Shown here: positions 16,085-24,353 of the stretch, one piece after another
Position numbering within the stretch: the stretch's first letter is position 1
Layout: each line of letters starts with the position of its first letter
From: Myxococcus terminator_A
GTDB lineage: Bacteria; Myxococcota; Myxococcia; Myxococcales; Myxococcaceae
Reading direction: 5' to 3'
NCBI GenBank assembly: GCA_049194865.1
Contig: JBLZWL010000098.1
Span: forward strand, 12,968 to 76,967
DNA: 64,000 nucleotides
Made by a program: the position numbers and the translations under genes
Notes under the pieces: generated by a model
Told to the model about the DNA's origin: nothing
Databases searched by the model: none
Seen by the model: the letters and a program-made list of their open reading frames with translations, nothing else

Positions 16085-16984
16085 ATGCTGACGGTGCTGG
16101 CCGGGCCGACGGCGTCGGGGAAGACGGCGCTGGCCCTGGAGCTGGCGCTGCGGCTGGGCGGGGAGATCGTCAGCGCGGACTCGCAGCAGGTGTATCGGCG
16201 CTTCGATGTCGGCACCGCGAAGCCCTCGACGGAGGAGCTGGCGGCGGTGCCGCATCACCTCGTGTCCGTGGTGGACCCGATGGAGACCTTCTCCGCCGCC
16301 GAGTACCAGCGTCGAGCGGACGCGGCCATCGCCGACATCACCGGACGAGGCCGGCCCGTCGTGGTTGTCGGAGGCACGGGGCTGTATCTGCGCATCCTGC
16401 TTCACGGAGTGGTGGACGCGCCGGGGGCACTGCCGGAGCTGCGCGCGGAGCTGGAGGCGCTCGCGGCGGAGCAGGGACGCGAGGCCGTGCACCACCGACT
16501 GGCCCAGGTGGACCCGGAGACCGCGGCGAAGCTGCCCATCCAAGACCTGGTGCGCGTGGTCCGCGCGCTGGAGATTCACGCGCAGACGGGAGTGCCCGCG
16601 TCCGAGTTCCGCAAGGCCCACGCCTTCGCTCCGGACCGGTATCCGTTCCGGTTCTACGTGTTGGACCCTCCGCGAGAGGAGCTGTACACCCGCATCAACA
16701 CGCGCACCGAGGCCATGTTCGCCGCCGGGCTCGTGGAGGAGACCCGGGCACATCTGGAACGAGGACTTGGCGACGCGGCCCCGATGCGAAGCGTGGGCTA
16801 CGTGCAGGCGCGCGCCGTGGTGGAAGGCCGCCTGTCCGTGGATGAGGCCATCCGAGACACCGCGCAGGAGACACGGCGTTACGCCAAGCGCCAGCTCACC
16901 TGGTTCCGGAAGGAGCCCGGCGCCGTCTTCATCCAACCTCCGTATGCCTCCCTGCGTGAGAGCACACCGAGCCTCCCTGGCTGA
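16085..16984 (+). CDS. miaA: tRNA dimethylallyltransferase
   Basis: A 299-residue enzyme that adds a dimethylallyl group to A37 of tRNAs reading UNN codons. Motifs: LAGPTASGKTALAL (P-loop), SADSQQVYRRFDVGTAKP, VVGGTGLYLRILLHG, and the C-terminal YAKRQLTWFRKE. The start at ATG 16085 follows AGGAGGGGAGG at ideal spacing; an ATG at 16058 overlapping the kinase stop is less likely. It has no functional link to the peptide cluster and probably follows it by position. A hairpin straddles its stop codon. Confidence 0.95.
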   Translation: MLTVLAGPTASGKTALALELALRLGGEIVSADSQQVYRRFDVGTAKPSTEELAAVPHHLVSVVDPMETFSAAEYQRRADAAIADITGRGRPVVVVGGTGLYLRILLHGVVDAPGALPELRAELEALAAEQGREAVHHRLAQVDPETAAKLPIQDLVRVVRALEIHAQTGVPASEFRKAHAFAPDRYPFRFYVLDPPREELYTRINTRTEAMFAAGLVEETRAHLERGLGDAAPMRSVGYVQARAVVEGRLSVDEAIRDTAQETRRYAKRQLTWFRKEPGAVFIQPPYASLRESTPSLPG

Positions 16985-17002
16985 AGTCACCCTCCAGGGA
17001 GG
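16972..17002 (+). terminator. Hairpin across the miaA stop
   Basis: Nine-base perfect arms CCTCCCTGG and CCAGGGAGG with the miaA TGA in the 13-base loop. No T-tract follows, so termination is uncertain. Confidence 0.4.
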
Positions 17003-17100
17003 GGCGAGGAGGGGAGGCGCGGGAAGAGGGGCCGTTGTCCCCGTGCGCGAAGGCACCCATGTTCGCCGCTGAATCTTTCCTCCAAGGGAGGCGGACCGAC

Positions 17101-17685
17101 ATGGACACCAGTTTCAAACGTGAACCCCTGACAGGTGACCGAAGCAAGGCCGCCTCGGCTGCCTGGGGCCCCCCCTTCGTACTGGGGCTGTTGATGGCCG
17201 TTCTTGGCTTTGTCGCGCTGGGCGCCTCGTTCCTCACGAGCCTGGTCTCCGTCATCCTCTTCGGCGCGCTGCTGGCCGGAACGGGTATCGCGGAGATTGT
17301 CTCCTCGTTCCGCGTCAGGAAGGCCGGTGGCCCGTTCTGGCTGTACCTGCTGAGCGGCGTGCTCTCCACGGTGGTGGGGTTCTTCGTCCTCGTGTACCCG
17401 GCGGCGGGCCTGGGGGCGCTGACACTCCTGCTCGCTGGCTACTTCTTCGCCAGTGGCCTCTTCCACGTGGTGACGTCGCTGATGGACCGCTATCCGCAGT
17501 GGGGCTGGGATTGCGCCTATGGCGTCATCTCCATCGCCCTGGGCGTCATCATCATGGCCCAGTGGCCCGTCTCCGCGGTGTGGCTGGTGGGGACCCTGGT
17601 GGGTATCTCCATCCTGATGCGTGGCATCGCGCTCATGGCCGGCTCGCTGGAGCTGCGCAAGGGCCTGCGTCGCGTCACCACGTAA
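17101..17685 (+). CDS. HdeD-family membrane protein (DUF308)
   Basis: A 194-residue inner-membrane protein with six hydrophobic segments in pairs, as in HdeD. Characteristic stretches are FVLGLLMAVLGFVALGASF, LLAGTGIAEIVSSF and GVISIALGVIIMAQWPVSAV. HdeD was described in acid resistance of E. coli; in other bacteria its role is mostly unknown. The start is the ATG at 17101 after GGGAGG. A strong hairpin terminator follows, then the insertion sequence. Confidence 0.85.
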   Translation: MDTSFKREPLTGDRSKAASAAWGPPFVLGLLMAVLGFVALGASFLTSLVSVILFGALLAGTGIAEIVSSFRVRKAGGPFWLYLLSGVLSTVVGFFVLVYPAAGLGALTLLLAGYFFASGLFHVVTSLMDRYPQWGWDCAYGVISIALGVIIMAQWPVSAVWLVGTLVGISILMRGIALMAGSLELRKGLRRVTT

Positions 17686-17703
17686 CCGGCACGTAGAAGG
17701 ACG

Positions 17704-17740
17704 AAAGGGCACGGTGGCCATCAGGCACCGTGCCCTTTGT
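17704..17740 (+). terminator. Terminator after the HdeD gene
   Basis: A 13-base perfect stem AAAGGGCACGGTG with CACCGTGCCCTTT, loop of nine, followed by TTTGT; the A-run on the other side makes it plausible in both directions. Confidence 0.75.
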
Positions 17741-17754
17741 CGTGGGCCCATCGA

Positions 17755-17782
17755 GGGCACGGTGGTCCATGGCACCGTGCCC
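17755..17782. repeat. Second copy of the GGGCACGGTG hairpin
   Basis: GGGCACGGTG and CACCGTGCCC, 10-base arms and an eight-base loop, repeat the stem of the preceding terminator 50 bases further right. It ends 13 bases before the insertion sequence boundary. It lacks a T-tract. Confidence 0.6.
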
Positions 17783-17795
17783 GTCGTCACCTCTC

Positions 17796-17813
17796 CCTAG
17801 AGCGCCGAACAGG
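17796..17813 (+). repeat. Left terminal inverted repeat of the insertion sequence
   Basis: CCTAGAGCGCCGAACAGG matches the reverse complement of the right end at 17 of 18 positions. It includes the CTAG target at 17797-17800. Confidence 0.88.
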
Positions 17814-19507
17814 TTAGGTCACGCCGCGAGCTGGAAGCGCGCGGCGACCTCAAGGTTTTGGACGACCGAGAGTCGCCTGAGGTCAAAGAGGTTGCGGCGC
17901 GTGCCTCGGTAACGGGCCTTCGGACCCTGGCGGTTGGCGAGATGAGCCAGGCGATGCTCGACGCCGACCCGCTCGCGGAGTTGTGCGCGGCCCGCGCGCG
18001 ACTGCAGAAGTGAGCGAAGGCGATGCTGGAGCCGCTCGTCATCGCCCATCGTGACGCTGCGCCCCTTACCGGATGCGGCCTGGGTACAACTGGGGCGCAG
18101 CTTGCACGGTCCGCAGGCTTCCGGGTCGAAGTGCACGACGGCGCCGGGCTCGAAGGGCTCCACCTCACCCGCGGGGCACGTGAGGGTACCGTCGCGGATG
18201 TTCACTTTGAAGTCGCGCTTGCCGAACAGTCCCGGCTTCGCGCTGGCTCCTCGCCACGGCCGGCAGACGAGGTCGCCGCCGCTGGCCAGCACGTCCTCGG
18301 CCATCGTGCTGTTGAGGTATGCCCTGTCGACGAGCAGAACGTCGGGATAGAGGTCCTGGTGGGCCATGTCTTCCTGCAGTGCGTCCGTCGCCTCGTCTTC
18401 GGGGCGGTTGGCGGGTGACACGGCGCAGGCCACCACGAGCTCGGTGTCGAGGTCGATGCCGACGTGCTGCTTGTAGCCATTGAAGCGCTTGCTCTTGCTC
18501 TTACGCCCGTGGCGCATGTCGGCGTCCTCGATGGAGATGCGCCTGTCGGCTGCCACGCCTTGTCGAATCTGAACGCCTCCTTCGGGGCGAGGCTCGAGGT
18601 CCTGTTCGCGCACCTGCGCGAGCGCTTCGATGTAACGCGTCAGCGGCGCCTCGACGCACGACTTCGACTGCTTCGCCACCCAGGCCATGAGGCGGTCGAG
18701 TTGTCGGCACAGGCGATTGAGTGCGTCGAGCTTCGCGTCGGGCGCACTCCAGTCGATGTCGAGGCCGGCCTTGATGCTGCTGGCCCTCAGCAACGGCGCA
18801 TCGGCCTGCTGACACACCTCCTCGACGTCAGTGCCGAGCGCGAGCGCCATGCACTCGGCCACCTTGCGGCCTGCGTGGCCGAGCAGGTTGATGGTGTCCT
18901 CAACCCGCCCGGCTCCCTCTAAAGGGCGGCTGTCGACCCCCACTCGCAACGTCTTCGGCGTCTTTTTCGAATCGAACCCCTTCGTCCGCTTCGCCACCTC
19001 GACGGTGTGCTCGAGCAGCCGACGGTCCATCTCGTGCGCGATGAGGCGCTCGCGGAACTGCTGCAGCCCGCCCTGCGAAAACGCGGGCGCGTCTTCTTCA
19101 TCATCGAGCGTTCCGAGAACCAACCGCCAGCAGCGGTCGCTCGCCGACAGACGCACCGCTTCCGCATCGGAAGTCTGCAGGTAGGCCTGTAGCAACAGGC
19201 CCATGCACATCAGCGCAGGCGGCTGCGCGGCTTCACCCTGGCCCGTCTGTCGATACATCGACTCCAACTCGGCCTGAAAAGCGTCGTCGAACAACTCGTG
19301 CCGGTGCTCGCGCAGAAAGACGAAGAGCTTCCGACTCTTGCCGGCGAGCTTCAGGAGCTTCTGCTCGCGGGCACTGCACTCCATCGTGGGCTTCCATCGG
19401 TCCAAGTGGCACCTCCGTGAGGAGGTGACCTGAGCACTCGGCGACAGCCCGCGTCGACCGTGCTCGTAAGCGATCGATTTTCCTCGGGCTGATTCCTGAT
19501 CGGCGCT
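17801..19507 (-). mobile_element. Insertion sequence, IS1182-type, about 1.7 kb
   Basis: A single transposase gene is bounded by near-perfect 18-base inverted repeats and flanked on both sides by CTAG (17797-17800 and 19508-19511), which reads as a four-base target duplication. Restoring one CTAG joins intergenic sequence directly to the end of the flavoprotein/receiver gene. The transposase is full length with no visible frameshift, so the element looks recent and possibly active. Confidence 0.88.
17819..19405 (-). CDS. IS1182-family DDE transposase
   Basis: A 528-residue transposase. The N-terminal domain (SRKLFVFLREHRHELFDDAF; MCMGLLLQAYLQTSDAEAV) and the catalytic core agree with the IS1182/IS5-like DDE group: VGVDSRPLEG (first Asp), LVDRAYLNS and the C-terminal RVGVEHRLAHLANRQGPKARY with the Glu. 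A Cys group CGPCKLRPSC near residue 425 is typical of this family. The start is a TTG at 19405 preceded by GGAGGT; the ATG at 19384 is the alternative. It fills nearly the whole element. Confidence 0.93.
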   Translation of the reverse strand: MDRWKPTMECSAREQKLLKLAGKSRKLFVFLREHRHELFDDAFQAELESMYRQTGQGEAAQPPALMCMGLLLQAYLQTSDAEAVRLSASDRCWRLVLGTLDDEEDAPAFSQGGLQQFRERLIAHEMDRRLLEHTVEVAKRTKGFDSKKTPKTLRVGVDSRPLEGAGRVEDTINLLGHAGRKVAECMALALGTDVEEVCQQADAPLLRASSIKAGLDIDWSAPDAKLDALNRLCRQLDRLMAWVAKQSKSCVEAPLTRYIEALAQVREQDLEPRPEGGVQIRQGVAADRRISIEDADMRHGRKSKSKRFNGYKQHVGIDLDTELVVACAVSPANRPEDEATDALQEDMAHQDLYPDVLLVDRAYLNSTMAEDVLASGGDLVCRPWRGASAKPGLFGKRDFKVNIRDGTLTCPAGEVEPFEPGAVVHFDPEACGPCKLRPSCTQAASGKGRSVTMGDDERLQHRLRSLLQSRAGRAQLRERVGVEHRLAHLANRQGPKARYRGTRRNLFDLRRLSVVQNLEVAARFQLAA

Positions 19508-19512
19508 CTAGG
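19495..19512 (-). repeat. Right terminal inverted repeat of the insertion sequence
   Basis: Read on the minus strand this is CCTAGAGCGCCGATCAGG, one mismatch from the left end. The CTA at 19508-19510 supplies the TAG stop of the neighbouring gene. Confidence 0.88.
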
Positions 19513-21244
19513 AGGCGGCGTAGCGGTCCGAGCCACCCGCGTCACTCGGCGGTCGCGTCGCGGCCTCGGACGTGGTGCTCGACGAGGTCAGCCGCCCGGT
19601 CAGGATTCGCAGCAGTCGCTCCGGATCCACGGGCTTGGGCAGGAAGGCCTCCGCGCCCGCGTCGAGCGCCCGCTGGCGGACGTGCGGGCGATTCAAGCCG
19701 CTCATCACCAGCACCCGTGTGTTCCGGGTGAGGGGATGCTGCTTCAAGCCCTCGCACAGTCGCAGCCCGTCCACCCAGTGCAGCACGACGTCGAGGATGA
19801 TGGCCGTGGGCGGCCGTCGCGCCACCGCGCAGAACAGCGCCAGCTCGTCCGCGAACGCCACGACCTTCGCGCCCGAGCTCTCGAGCAGCGCCGTCAGCGC
19901 CTCGCGCGCATCGGGGTCATCGTCCACGACGTAGTACAGGTCCGGCTCCAGCTCCGGCACCGCCATGGGCACCGGCTCCATCGTCGTCCTCAGCCAGGAG
20001 CCCACCACCTCACGCAGGCCCGCCCAGCGCACCGCGCCCAACAGCGCCATCGGCGTGGGAGCACTCAGGCCCAGCACGCCACCGCCGTAGACGCCCGCCG
20101 ACGTGCGCCGACCCTTCGCCGCGACGAAGGCCCCGGGCGCTCGCTTCCCAGCTCTCCGCAGCCAGGACGCCGCTCGGGCGCCCGCCGCCGCGTCCTCCAG
20201 CAGCTCGCACAGGCCCTCGCGGACATACCGACGCTCCAGCGCGGCGCCATCCAGTCCGCCATCCAGCAGCGCCACCGCCGCGCGACTGCACGAGGCCAGC
20301 GTCTCCGACAATCCCACCTGGAGCGGATGACCGAAGGCCGCGGGGCCCACGGCGATCTGCCCGGGCGCCACCAGCGTGCGCCCCGGTCCATAGGGCAGGC
20401 GGGTCGTCTCCAGCGCGGCCAGCTCGAACCCTTCCTCCAGCAGTCCATCCCGCGCGGCCATCATCAGCGCCTGGCACAGGTCGGCCGGCGTCACCGCCGG
20501 GCCAAAGGCCAGCGCATAGACGGAGTCCGCGCCCGGCAGGAGGAACAGCCCATCCACCGTGGGCAACGGCGCCACCCACAGCCTCGCCACGGGGGCGATC
20601 TCCAGCCTCGGCGATGCCTGGCGCAGCCGCGCCTGAACCGCGGCGACCGTGGGCGCGGGACGGAAGCCCGGGAAGAACGCGTCGCCCATCAGCGGCCCGG
20701 CGCCACCCGCCATGGCCACCGCATGGAAGCGCTCACCACCACCCTGCGCGCGGACCACCAGCGGACCCGCGCCTCGCACGGCCGCCGGCGCATCCGGGGC
20801 CGCGGGCTGCCGCTCCACGCGGTCCACATGCCGCTCGAGGAACCGTGCCCCCTGCGCGCTGGCCGCCGTGGCCAGGATGTCCCGCACTTGAGCCAGTCCA
20901 CCTTGCCCTTGGGGCCAGCCGTCCACCACCCAGAGTCCACCAGGGGAGGAGGGCAGCAGCTCGCGACGTCCCTCGGCGATGATCTCCACGCCCCGCAGCT
21001 CGTGGGCGCGCCACTCGGTGGGGATGCGACAGCCCAGGGCGGCCAGGCGAGAGCGACACTCGGGTGTCAGCACCACGGGAGGCGCGGTGCGCTCCGACAG
21101 TCCTCCGGAGTAGACGCGCACATCGAGCGTCAGCCCCCGTGCCCTGCCATTGAAGAGCAGCGAGGCCGCCAGCCCCGCCCCCGCGATACCGCCCCCGACG
21201 ACCGCCACCCTCGAACCGCTCGTCAGCCTGTTGCCCAGAATCAT
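19508..21244 (-). CDS. FAD/NAD-binding oxidoreductase-like protein fused to a C-terminal receiver domain
   Basis: A 578-residue fusion. Residues 12-35 form a dinucleotide-binding loop (VAVVGGGIAGAGLAASLL), typical of FAD-dependent oxidoreductases, and the region to about 400 fits a flavoprotein-like body (IAVGPAAFGHPLQVGLSETL). Residues 436-552 are a complete CheY-like receiver: acidic pocket VVDDDPDAR, phospho-acceptor Asp485 in IILDVVLHWVDG, and Lys537 in FLPKPVD. The combination is rare; a phosphorylation-controlled oxidoreductase is inferred. The start is ATG 21244. It lies 48 bases after the GGDEF gene on the same strand, so they may be one operon. Its stop codon sits in the CTAG target of the insertion sequence. 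Confidence 0.82.
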   Translation of the reverse strand: MILGNRLTSGSRVAVVGGGIAGAGLAASLLFNGRARGLTLDVRVYSGGLSERTAPPVVLTPECRSRLAALGCRIPTEWRAHELRGVEIIAEGRRELLPSSPGGLWVVDGWPQGQGGLAQVRDILATAASAQGARFLERHVDRVERQPAAPDAPAAVRGAGPLVVRAQGGGERFHAVAMAGGAGPLMGDAFFPGFRPAPTVAAVQARLRQASPRLEIAPVARLWVAPLPTVDGLFLLPGADSVYALAFGPAVTPADLCQALMMAARDGLLEEGFELAALETTRLPYGPGRTLVAPGQIAVGPAAFGHPLQVGLSETLASCSRAAVALLDGGLDGAALERRYVREGLCELLEDAAAGARAASWLRRAGKRAPGAFVAAKGRRTSAGVYGGGVLGLSAPTPMALLGAVRWAGLREVVGSWLRTTMEPVPMAVPELEPDLYYVVDDDPDAREALTALLESSGAKVVAFADELALFCAVARRPPTAIILDVVLHWVDGLRLCEGLKQHPLTRNTRVLVMSGLNRPHVRQRALDAGAEAFLPKPVDPERLLRILTGRLTSSSTTSEAATRPPSDAGGSDRYAAS

Positions 21245-21292
21245 CCGCGCCCTCTAGCTTCCCACCGTCGCCTGCTTCGTCGCGTCCCGCGC

Positions 21293-22249
21293 TCAGTGTC
21301 TCTGCACGGGCGGCGCGAGCGCCGGACGGCCGAACACCACGACCCTGTCTCGACCTTCGCGCTTGGCCTCGTAGAGGGCCGCGTCCGCCGCCTTCATCAG
21401 CGCATCCGTGTCGTCCCGGGGTGTCTCCAATGTGTGGTCGGCGATGCCGACGCTCACGCTCAACCCGAAGGAAGCGGGGCGGCCGTCGCTCTTCTGCACG
21501 CCGACGGAACGCAGCCCGGTGCGGATGCGCTCGGCGAACACCGACGCCTCCAGTGCCGTCTGGTGGGGCAGCAGCGCCACGAACTCGTCGCCGCCGAAGC
21601 GCGCCGCGAAGTCCGACTCGCGCAGGTTGCCCTTGAGCTGGTTGGCCAGCGCGAGGATGGCCCGGTTGCCCACGTCGTGCCCCATCCCGTCGTTGATGGC
21701 CTTCAAGTGGTCCAGGTCGATGACCACCACGCTGAGCGGGTAGCCGTAGCGCTGGGCCCGGCGCAGCTCTTCTTCGAGCCGCACGGTGAGCGCCCGGAAG
21801 TTCGCCAGCCCCGTGAGGGCATCCGTCTGGGCGAGGATCTGGAGCCGCCGCTGCTGTTCACTCTGCCGCAGCGCCCGGTCGATCCGTGCCATCAGCTCCC
21901 TCGCGCTCGCCGGCTTGTGGATGAAGTCCACCGCGCCCAGCTCCAGGCAGCGCTCCAGCGTGGCCTCGTCCGCGTCCCCGGTCAGGAAGATGACCGGCGT
22001 GGACTCCGTGCGGGAGTCCTGCTGCAGCGCCTCCAACACCGCCAGCCCATCCCCTCCGGGCAGGAATCTGTCCAACAGCACCAGGTCGGGACGATGTTCG
22101 CTCGCCAACTCCAACCCCACGCCCGCATCCGCCGCGCCCAGGACGTCGAAGCGCGAGGCGAGCAGGTCCGACAGGCTCTCTAGCACGCTCGCATCGTCCT
22201 CGATGACCAGGAGGAGGGACCGCTCCGAGGTGCGCCCTCGCCGTTGCAT
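21293..22249 (-). CDS. Response regulator with GGDEF diguanylate cyclase output
   Basis: A 318-residue protein that should make c-di-GMP on phosphorylation. The receiver covers residues 11-128 with acidic pair IEDD, phospho-acceptor Asp60 (LVLLDRFLPGGDG) and Lys112. The GGDEF domain follows from 135, with an intact active site RFGGDEFVALL (219-223) and an intact inhibitory I-site RESD five residues before it, so product inhibition is expected. The start is ATG 22249 after GGAGAAG; upstream in-frame codons lack family similarity. A PilZ protein at 6.5 kb is one possible reader of its product, by inference. Confidence 0.93.
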   Translation of the reverse strand: MQRRGRTSERSLLLVIEDDASVLESLSDLLASRFDVLGAADAGVGLELASEHRPDLVLLDRFLPGGDGLAVLEALQQDSRTESTPVIFLTGDADEATLERCLELGAVDFIHKPASARELMARIDRALRQSEQQRRLQILAQTDALTGLANFRALTVRLEEELRRAQRYGYPLSVVVIDLDHLKAINDGMGHDVGNRAILALANQLKGNLRESDFAARFGGDEFVALLPHQTALEASVFAERIRTGLRSVGVQKSDGRPASFGLSVSVGIADHTLETPRDDTDALMKAADAALYEAKREGRDRVVVFGRPALAPPVQRH

Positions 22250-22647
22250 GAACTTCTCCGCTTCGTTGGTCTCCCGGTGACTCGCGGTCCAGAGGTCTCG
22301 GATTCCACGCCCCACCAGGTGCTCTCGCCGCCCATGCGCCCCACGCGCATCCGCCACCGCCCGGTCCTGCGAGCACCCATCGCCACCCGCAACCTTCACC
22401 CGAGACCTCCGGCCGCCAAGCCCGACTGACGCGCCCGACAGGTGTCCAGCCCTGTCGACGCGCGTGGGCAAAGAGCAAGCAGCATGCCCTTGGAGCAGGC
22501 ATGCGGCCTGGAGTCATTTCAGGGGGTTGCGGCGGTAGCGCTTCCTCGCGACGAAGGCGGATCGGAAGTCGTTCCAGCGTCAGGGCAGGGGAGGCGGTAG
22601 GAATTCCCGGGCGAGGGAGGGCGCGAACGCCCTCCACGCTCCTGGGA
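22250..22647. other. Intergenic region upstream of the GGDEF gene
   Basis: About 400 bases between the GGDEF gene start and the end of the TPR-like membrane protein gene, both on the minus strand. Apart from a perfect eight-base hairpin with CGAA loop at 22616-22635, I see no convincing gene, promoter or repeat. Confidence 0.5.
22616..22635 (-). terminator. Hairpin after the TPR-like membrane protein gene
   Basis: GGAGGGCG and CGCCCTCC flank a CGAA tetraloop, 12 bases beyond the stop codon of the gene ending at 22648. There is no T-tract. Confidence 0.4.
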
Positions 22648-23394
22648 TCAACGTCGGGTAACGAACTGCATGCGGCGTCCACCACCGCCCATGGGCGGCA
22701 TCGTCGGCGGGGCCTCGAGCCCGAACTGCCACCACAGGGGCTCGTAGGGCTTCATCTTCAGCCGCTTGTCGTTCTGGAGCTGGGCGAGGCTGGCCTTCAG
22801 CTTCTCGTCCTTGGGGTTCTCCTCCACGCCCCGGCCGAGCACCTTGAGGGCCTCGTCCTTCTCCTTGTTCTGCAGGAGGCACCAGGCGTAGACGGCCCAG
22901 ACGATGGCTTCCTTCTTCCCGCTCTTGGTGGCGGACTCGAAGGCGGTCTTCATCCCCGTGAAGTCCTTGCGCTGGTAGCGCAGGGCGCCCTCCATGGCCT
23001 TCGCCATGTAGTTGCGGGAGCTGCCCTTGCTGAAGGCCGCCTGCGCCCCGTCATGGTCCTTCACCATGTACTTCAGCATCCCAATCTGGGCGTGAATCTC
23101 CGGACCCACCATGAACTGCCACTTGTCATAGACGAGCCCCTTCTCGAGCGTCTTCACCGCTCGGTCGACCCGGCCCTGGGCGTCCTTCTGACTGGTGGGC
23201 TGGGACTGGAGGTCCTGTTGCACCGTCGTCATGAGGGCCTGGATGCGGGTGGCGACCCTCCGGGCCAGGAAGACGAAGGTGCCGACCATGGCGATGAGGC
23301 CAGGCACGAGGCCGGCCCAGATGGAGAAGCCGGCGAACTTCACCAGCAGCGCGACCACGATTCCCACTGCCAGCGAGATGAGCAGGTTGTACAT
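22648..23394 (-). CDS. Membrane-anchored TPR-like protein
   Basis: A 248-residue protein with two adjacent N-terminal membrane helices (MYNLLISLAVGIVVALLVKF and WAGLVPGLIAMVGTFVFL), then a long helical region of tetratricopeptide-like repeats (IHAQIGMLKYMVKDHDGAQ; AVYAWCLLQNKEKDEALKVL). The C-terminal tail is Pro/Gly/Met rich. TPR-like repeats usually bind partner proteins; the partner is unknown. The start is ATG 23394 behind GAGGGG; a start 51 bases upstream gives a non-hydrophobic extension. tRNA-Leu lies divergently upstream. Confidence 0.75.
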   Translation of the reverse strand: MYNLLISLAVGIVVALLVKFAGFSIWAGLVPGLIAMVGTFVFLARRVATRIQALMTTVQQDLQSQPTSQKDAQGRVDRAVKTLEKGLVYDKWQFMVGPEIHAQIGMLKYMVKDHDGAQAAFSKGSSRNYMAKAMEGALRYQRKDFTGMKTAFESATKSGKKEAIVWAVYAWCLLQNKEKDEALKVLGRGVEENPKDEKLKASLAQLQNDKRLKMKPYEPLWWQFGLEAPPTMPPMGGGGRRMQFVTRR

Positions 23395-23490
23395 GCGGGG
23401 CCCCTCATAGCGATGTGCGTCCGGCACCGCAATCTTCGGATGCATCCTTGCGACCGTCGCGGTATACGTCTGGCCGCTTCCGTAACAAAC

Positions 23491-23576
23491 GGCCCTCTGT
23501 CGAAATTGGTAGACGAGGCGGACTCAAAATCCGCTGCGGCTGACCCCGCGTCCCGGTTCGAGTCCGGGGAGGGCCA
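23491..23576 (+). tRNA. tRNA-Leu (CAA)
   Basis: A seven-base acceptor stem (GGCCCTC with GAGGGCC), an anticodon arm GCGGA-CTCAAAA-TCCGC with CAA at positions 34-36, a long class II variable arm, and a T arm CCCGG-TTCGAGT-CCGGG. The discriminator is A and CCA is not encoded. At 86 bases it fits a leucine tRNA; it reads UUG codons. Confidence 0.95.
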
Positions 23577-23675
23577 CTTCCCGAAGGGGGTGGGTGACTG
23601 GCATGGCACCGCCGGTTCCCCCGCCTGGGACCGTGGAGGACGTGCTCCGGTCAGGGGCGTTGGAGATACCCCGAG

Positions 23676-24344
23676 ATGAAGGTTCTGCTGGTCGAGGACG
23701 ACGCGAGCCTCCGGGAAGGGATGGGTGAGCTGATCTCCGACCTGGCGGAGGTTCGCTCGGTGGGAGACGTGAGCTCCGCGCTGGCGGCCCTGAGCCAGGA
23801 GCGCTTCGACCTCGTCGTGACGGACCTGCGCATCGGCGGCGGGGAGTCAGGCGGGCGCCTGGTGCTGGAGGCGGCTCGAAAGGGTCGGCAGGCGGTGGCC
23901 ATCGTCAGCGCCGCGGCTCCGGAGGAAGTGGCCCGCGCGTTGCGGCCCTCGGTTCCGGACGGCGTGCTGGTGAAGCCCTTTCAAATCGAGGACATCCTCG
24001 GGCTGGTGGAGCGCTTCCTGGCGGTGCACCGCAACGTGGAGCTGGCCTCGCGAGGGCAGGTCCCCTCGGAGAGCGACTGGGTGGAGTGCGCGCCGGGGGT
24101 GCACCTGGCCTCGCCGGGAGCCAAGGCGGGCGGCGCCATCTGGGTGCGGGTGGCCGCGGAGGGACAGTGGGAGTGGGCGGCCCGGCCCCGCGGGCGGGAG
24201 GCGGCCCTGCTGCTGGAGGGCGAGCTGGAATTCGAGGGGACACGCTTCGTGGCCCCGGCGACGTTCTTCGTGGGTGCGGACGAGATGCCCGAGGTGCGCT
24301 CGCCCACCGGGTGTCTCGTCATCACGCTCGGCCTGGACGGTTGA
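23676..24344 (+). CDS. Response regulator with C-terminal cupin-like domain
   Basis: A 222-residue protein. Residues 1-117 form a receiver: acidic pocket LLVEDDASLR, phospho-acceptor Asp in LVVTDLRIGGG, and Lys in VLVKPFQ. No helix-turn-helix follows. Instead residues 130-222 look like a small beta-barrel cupin (WVECAPGVHLASPGAKAGG; AALLLEGELEFEGTRFVAP), similar to ChrR-type cupin sensor modules. The His residues of metal-binding cupins are mostly absent, so ligand binding is uncertain. The start is ATG 23676. It lies 10 bases before the rsmB-like gene. Confidence 0.78.
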   Translation: MKVLLVEDDASLREGMGELISDLAEVRSVGDVSSALAALSQERFDLVVTDLRIGGGESGGRLVLEAARKGRQAVAIVSAAAPEEVARALRPSVPDGVLVKPFQIEDILGLVERFLAVHRNVELASRGQVPSESDWVECAPGVHLASPGAKAGGAIWVRVAAEGQWEWAARPRGREAALLLEGELEFEGTRFVAPATFFVGADEMPEVRSPTGCLVITLGLDG

Positions 24345-24353
24345 AAGGGCAGG

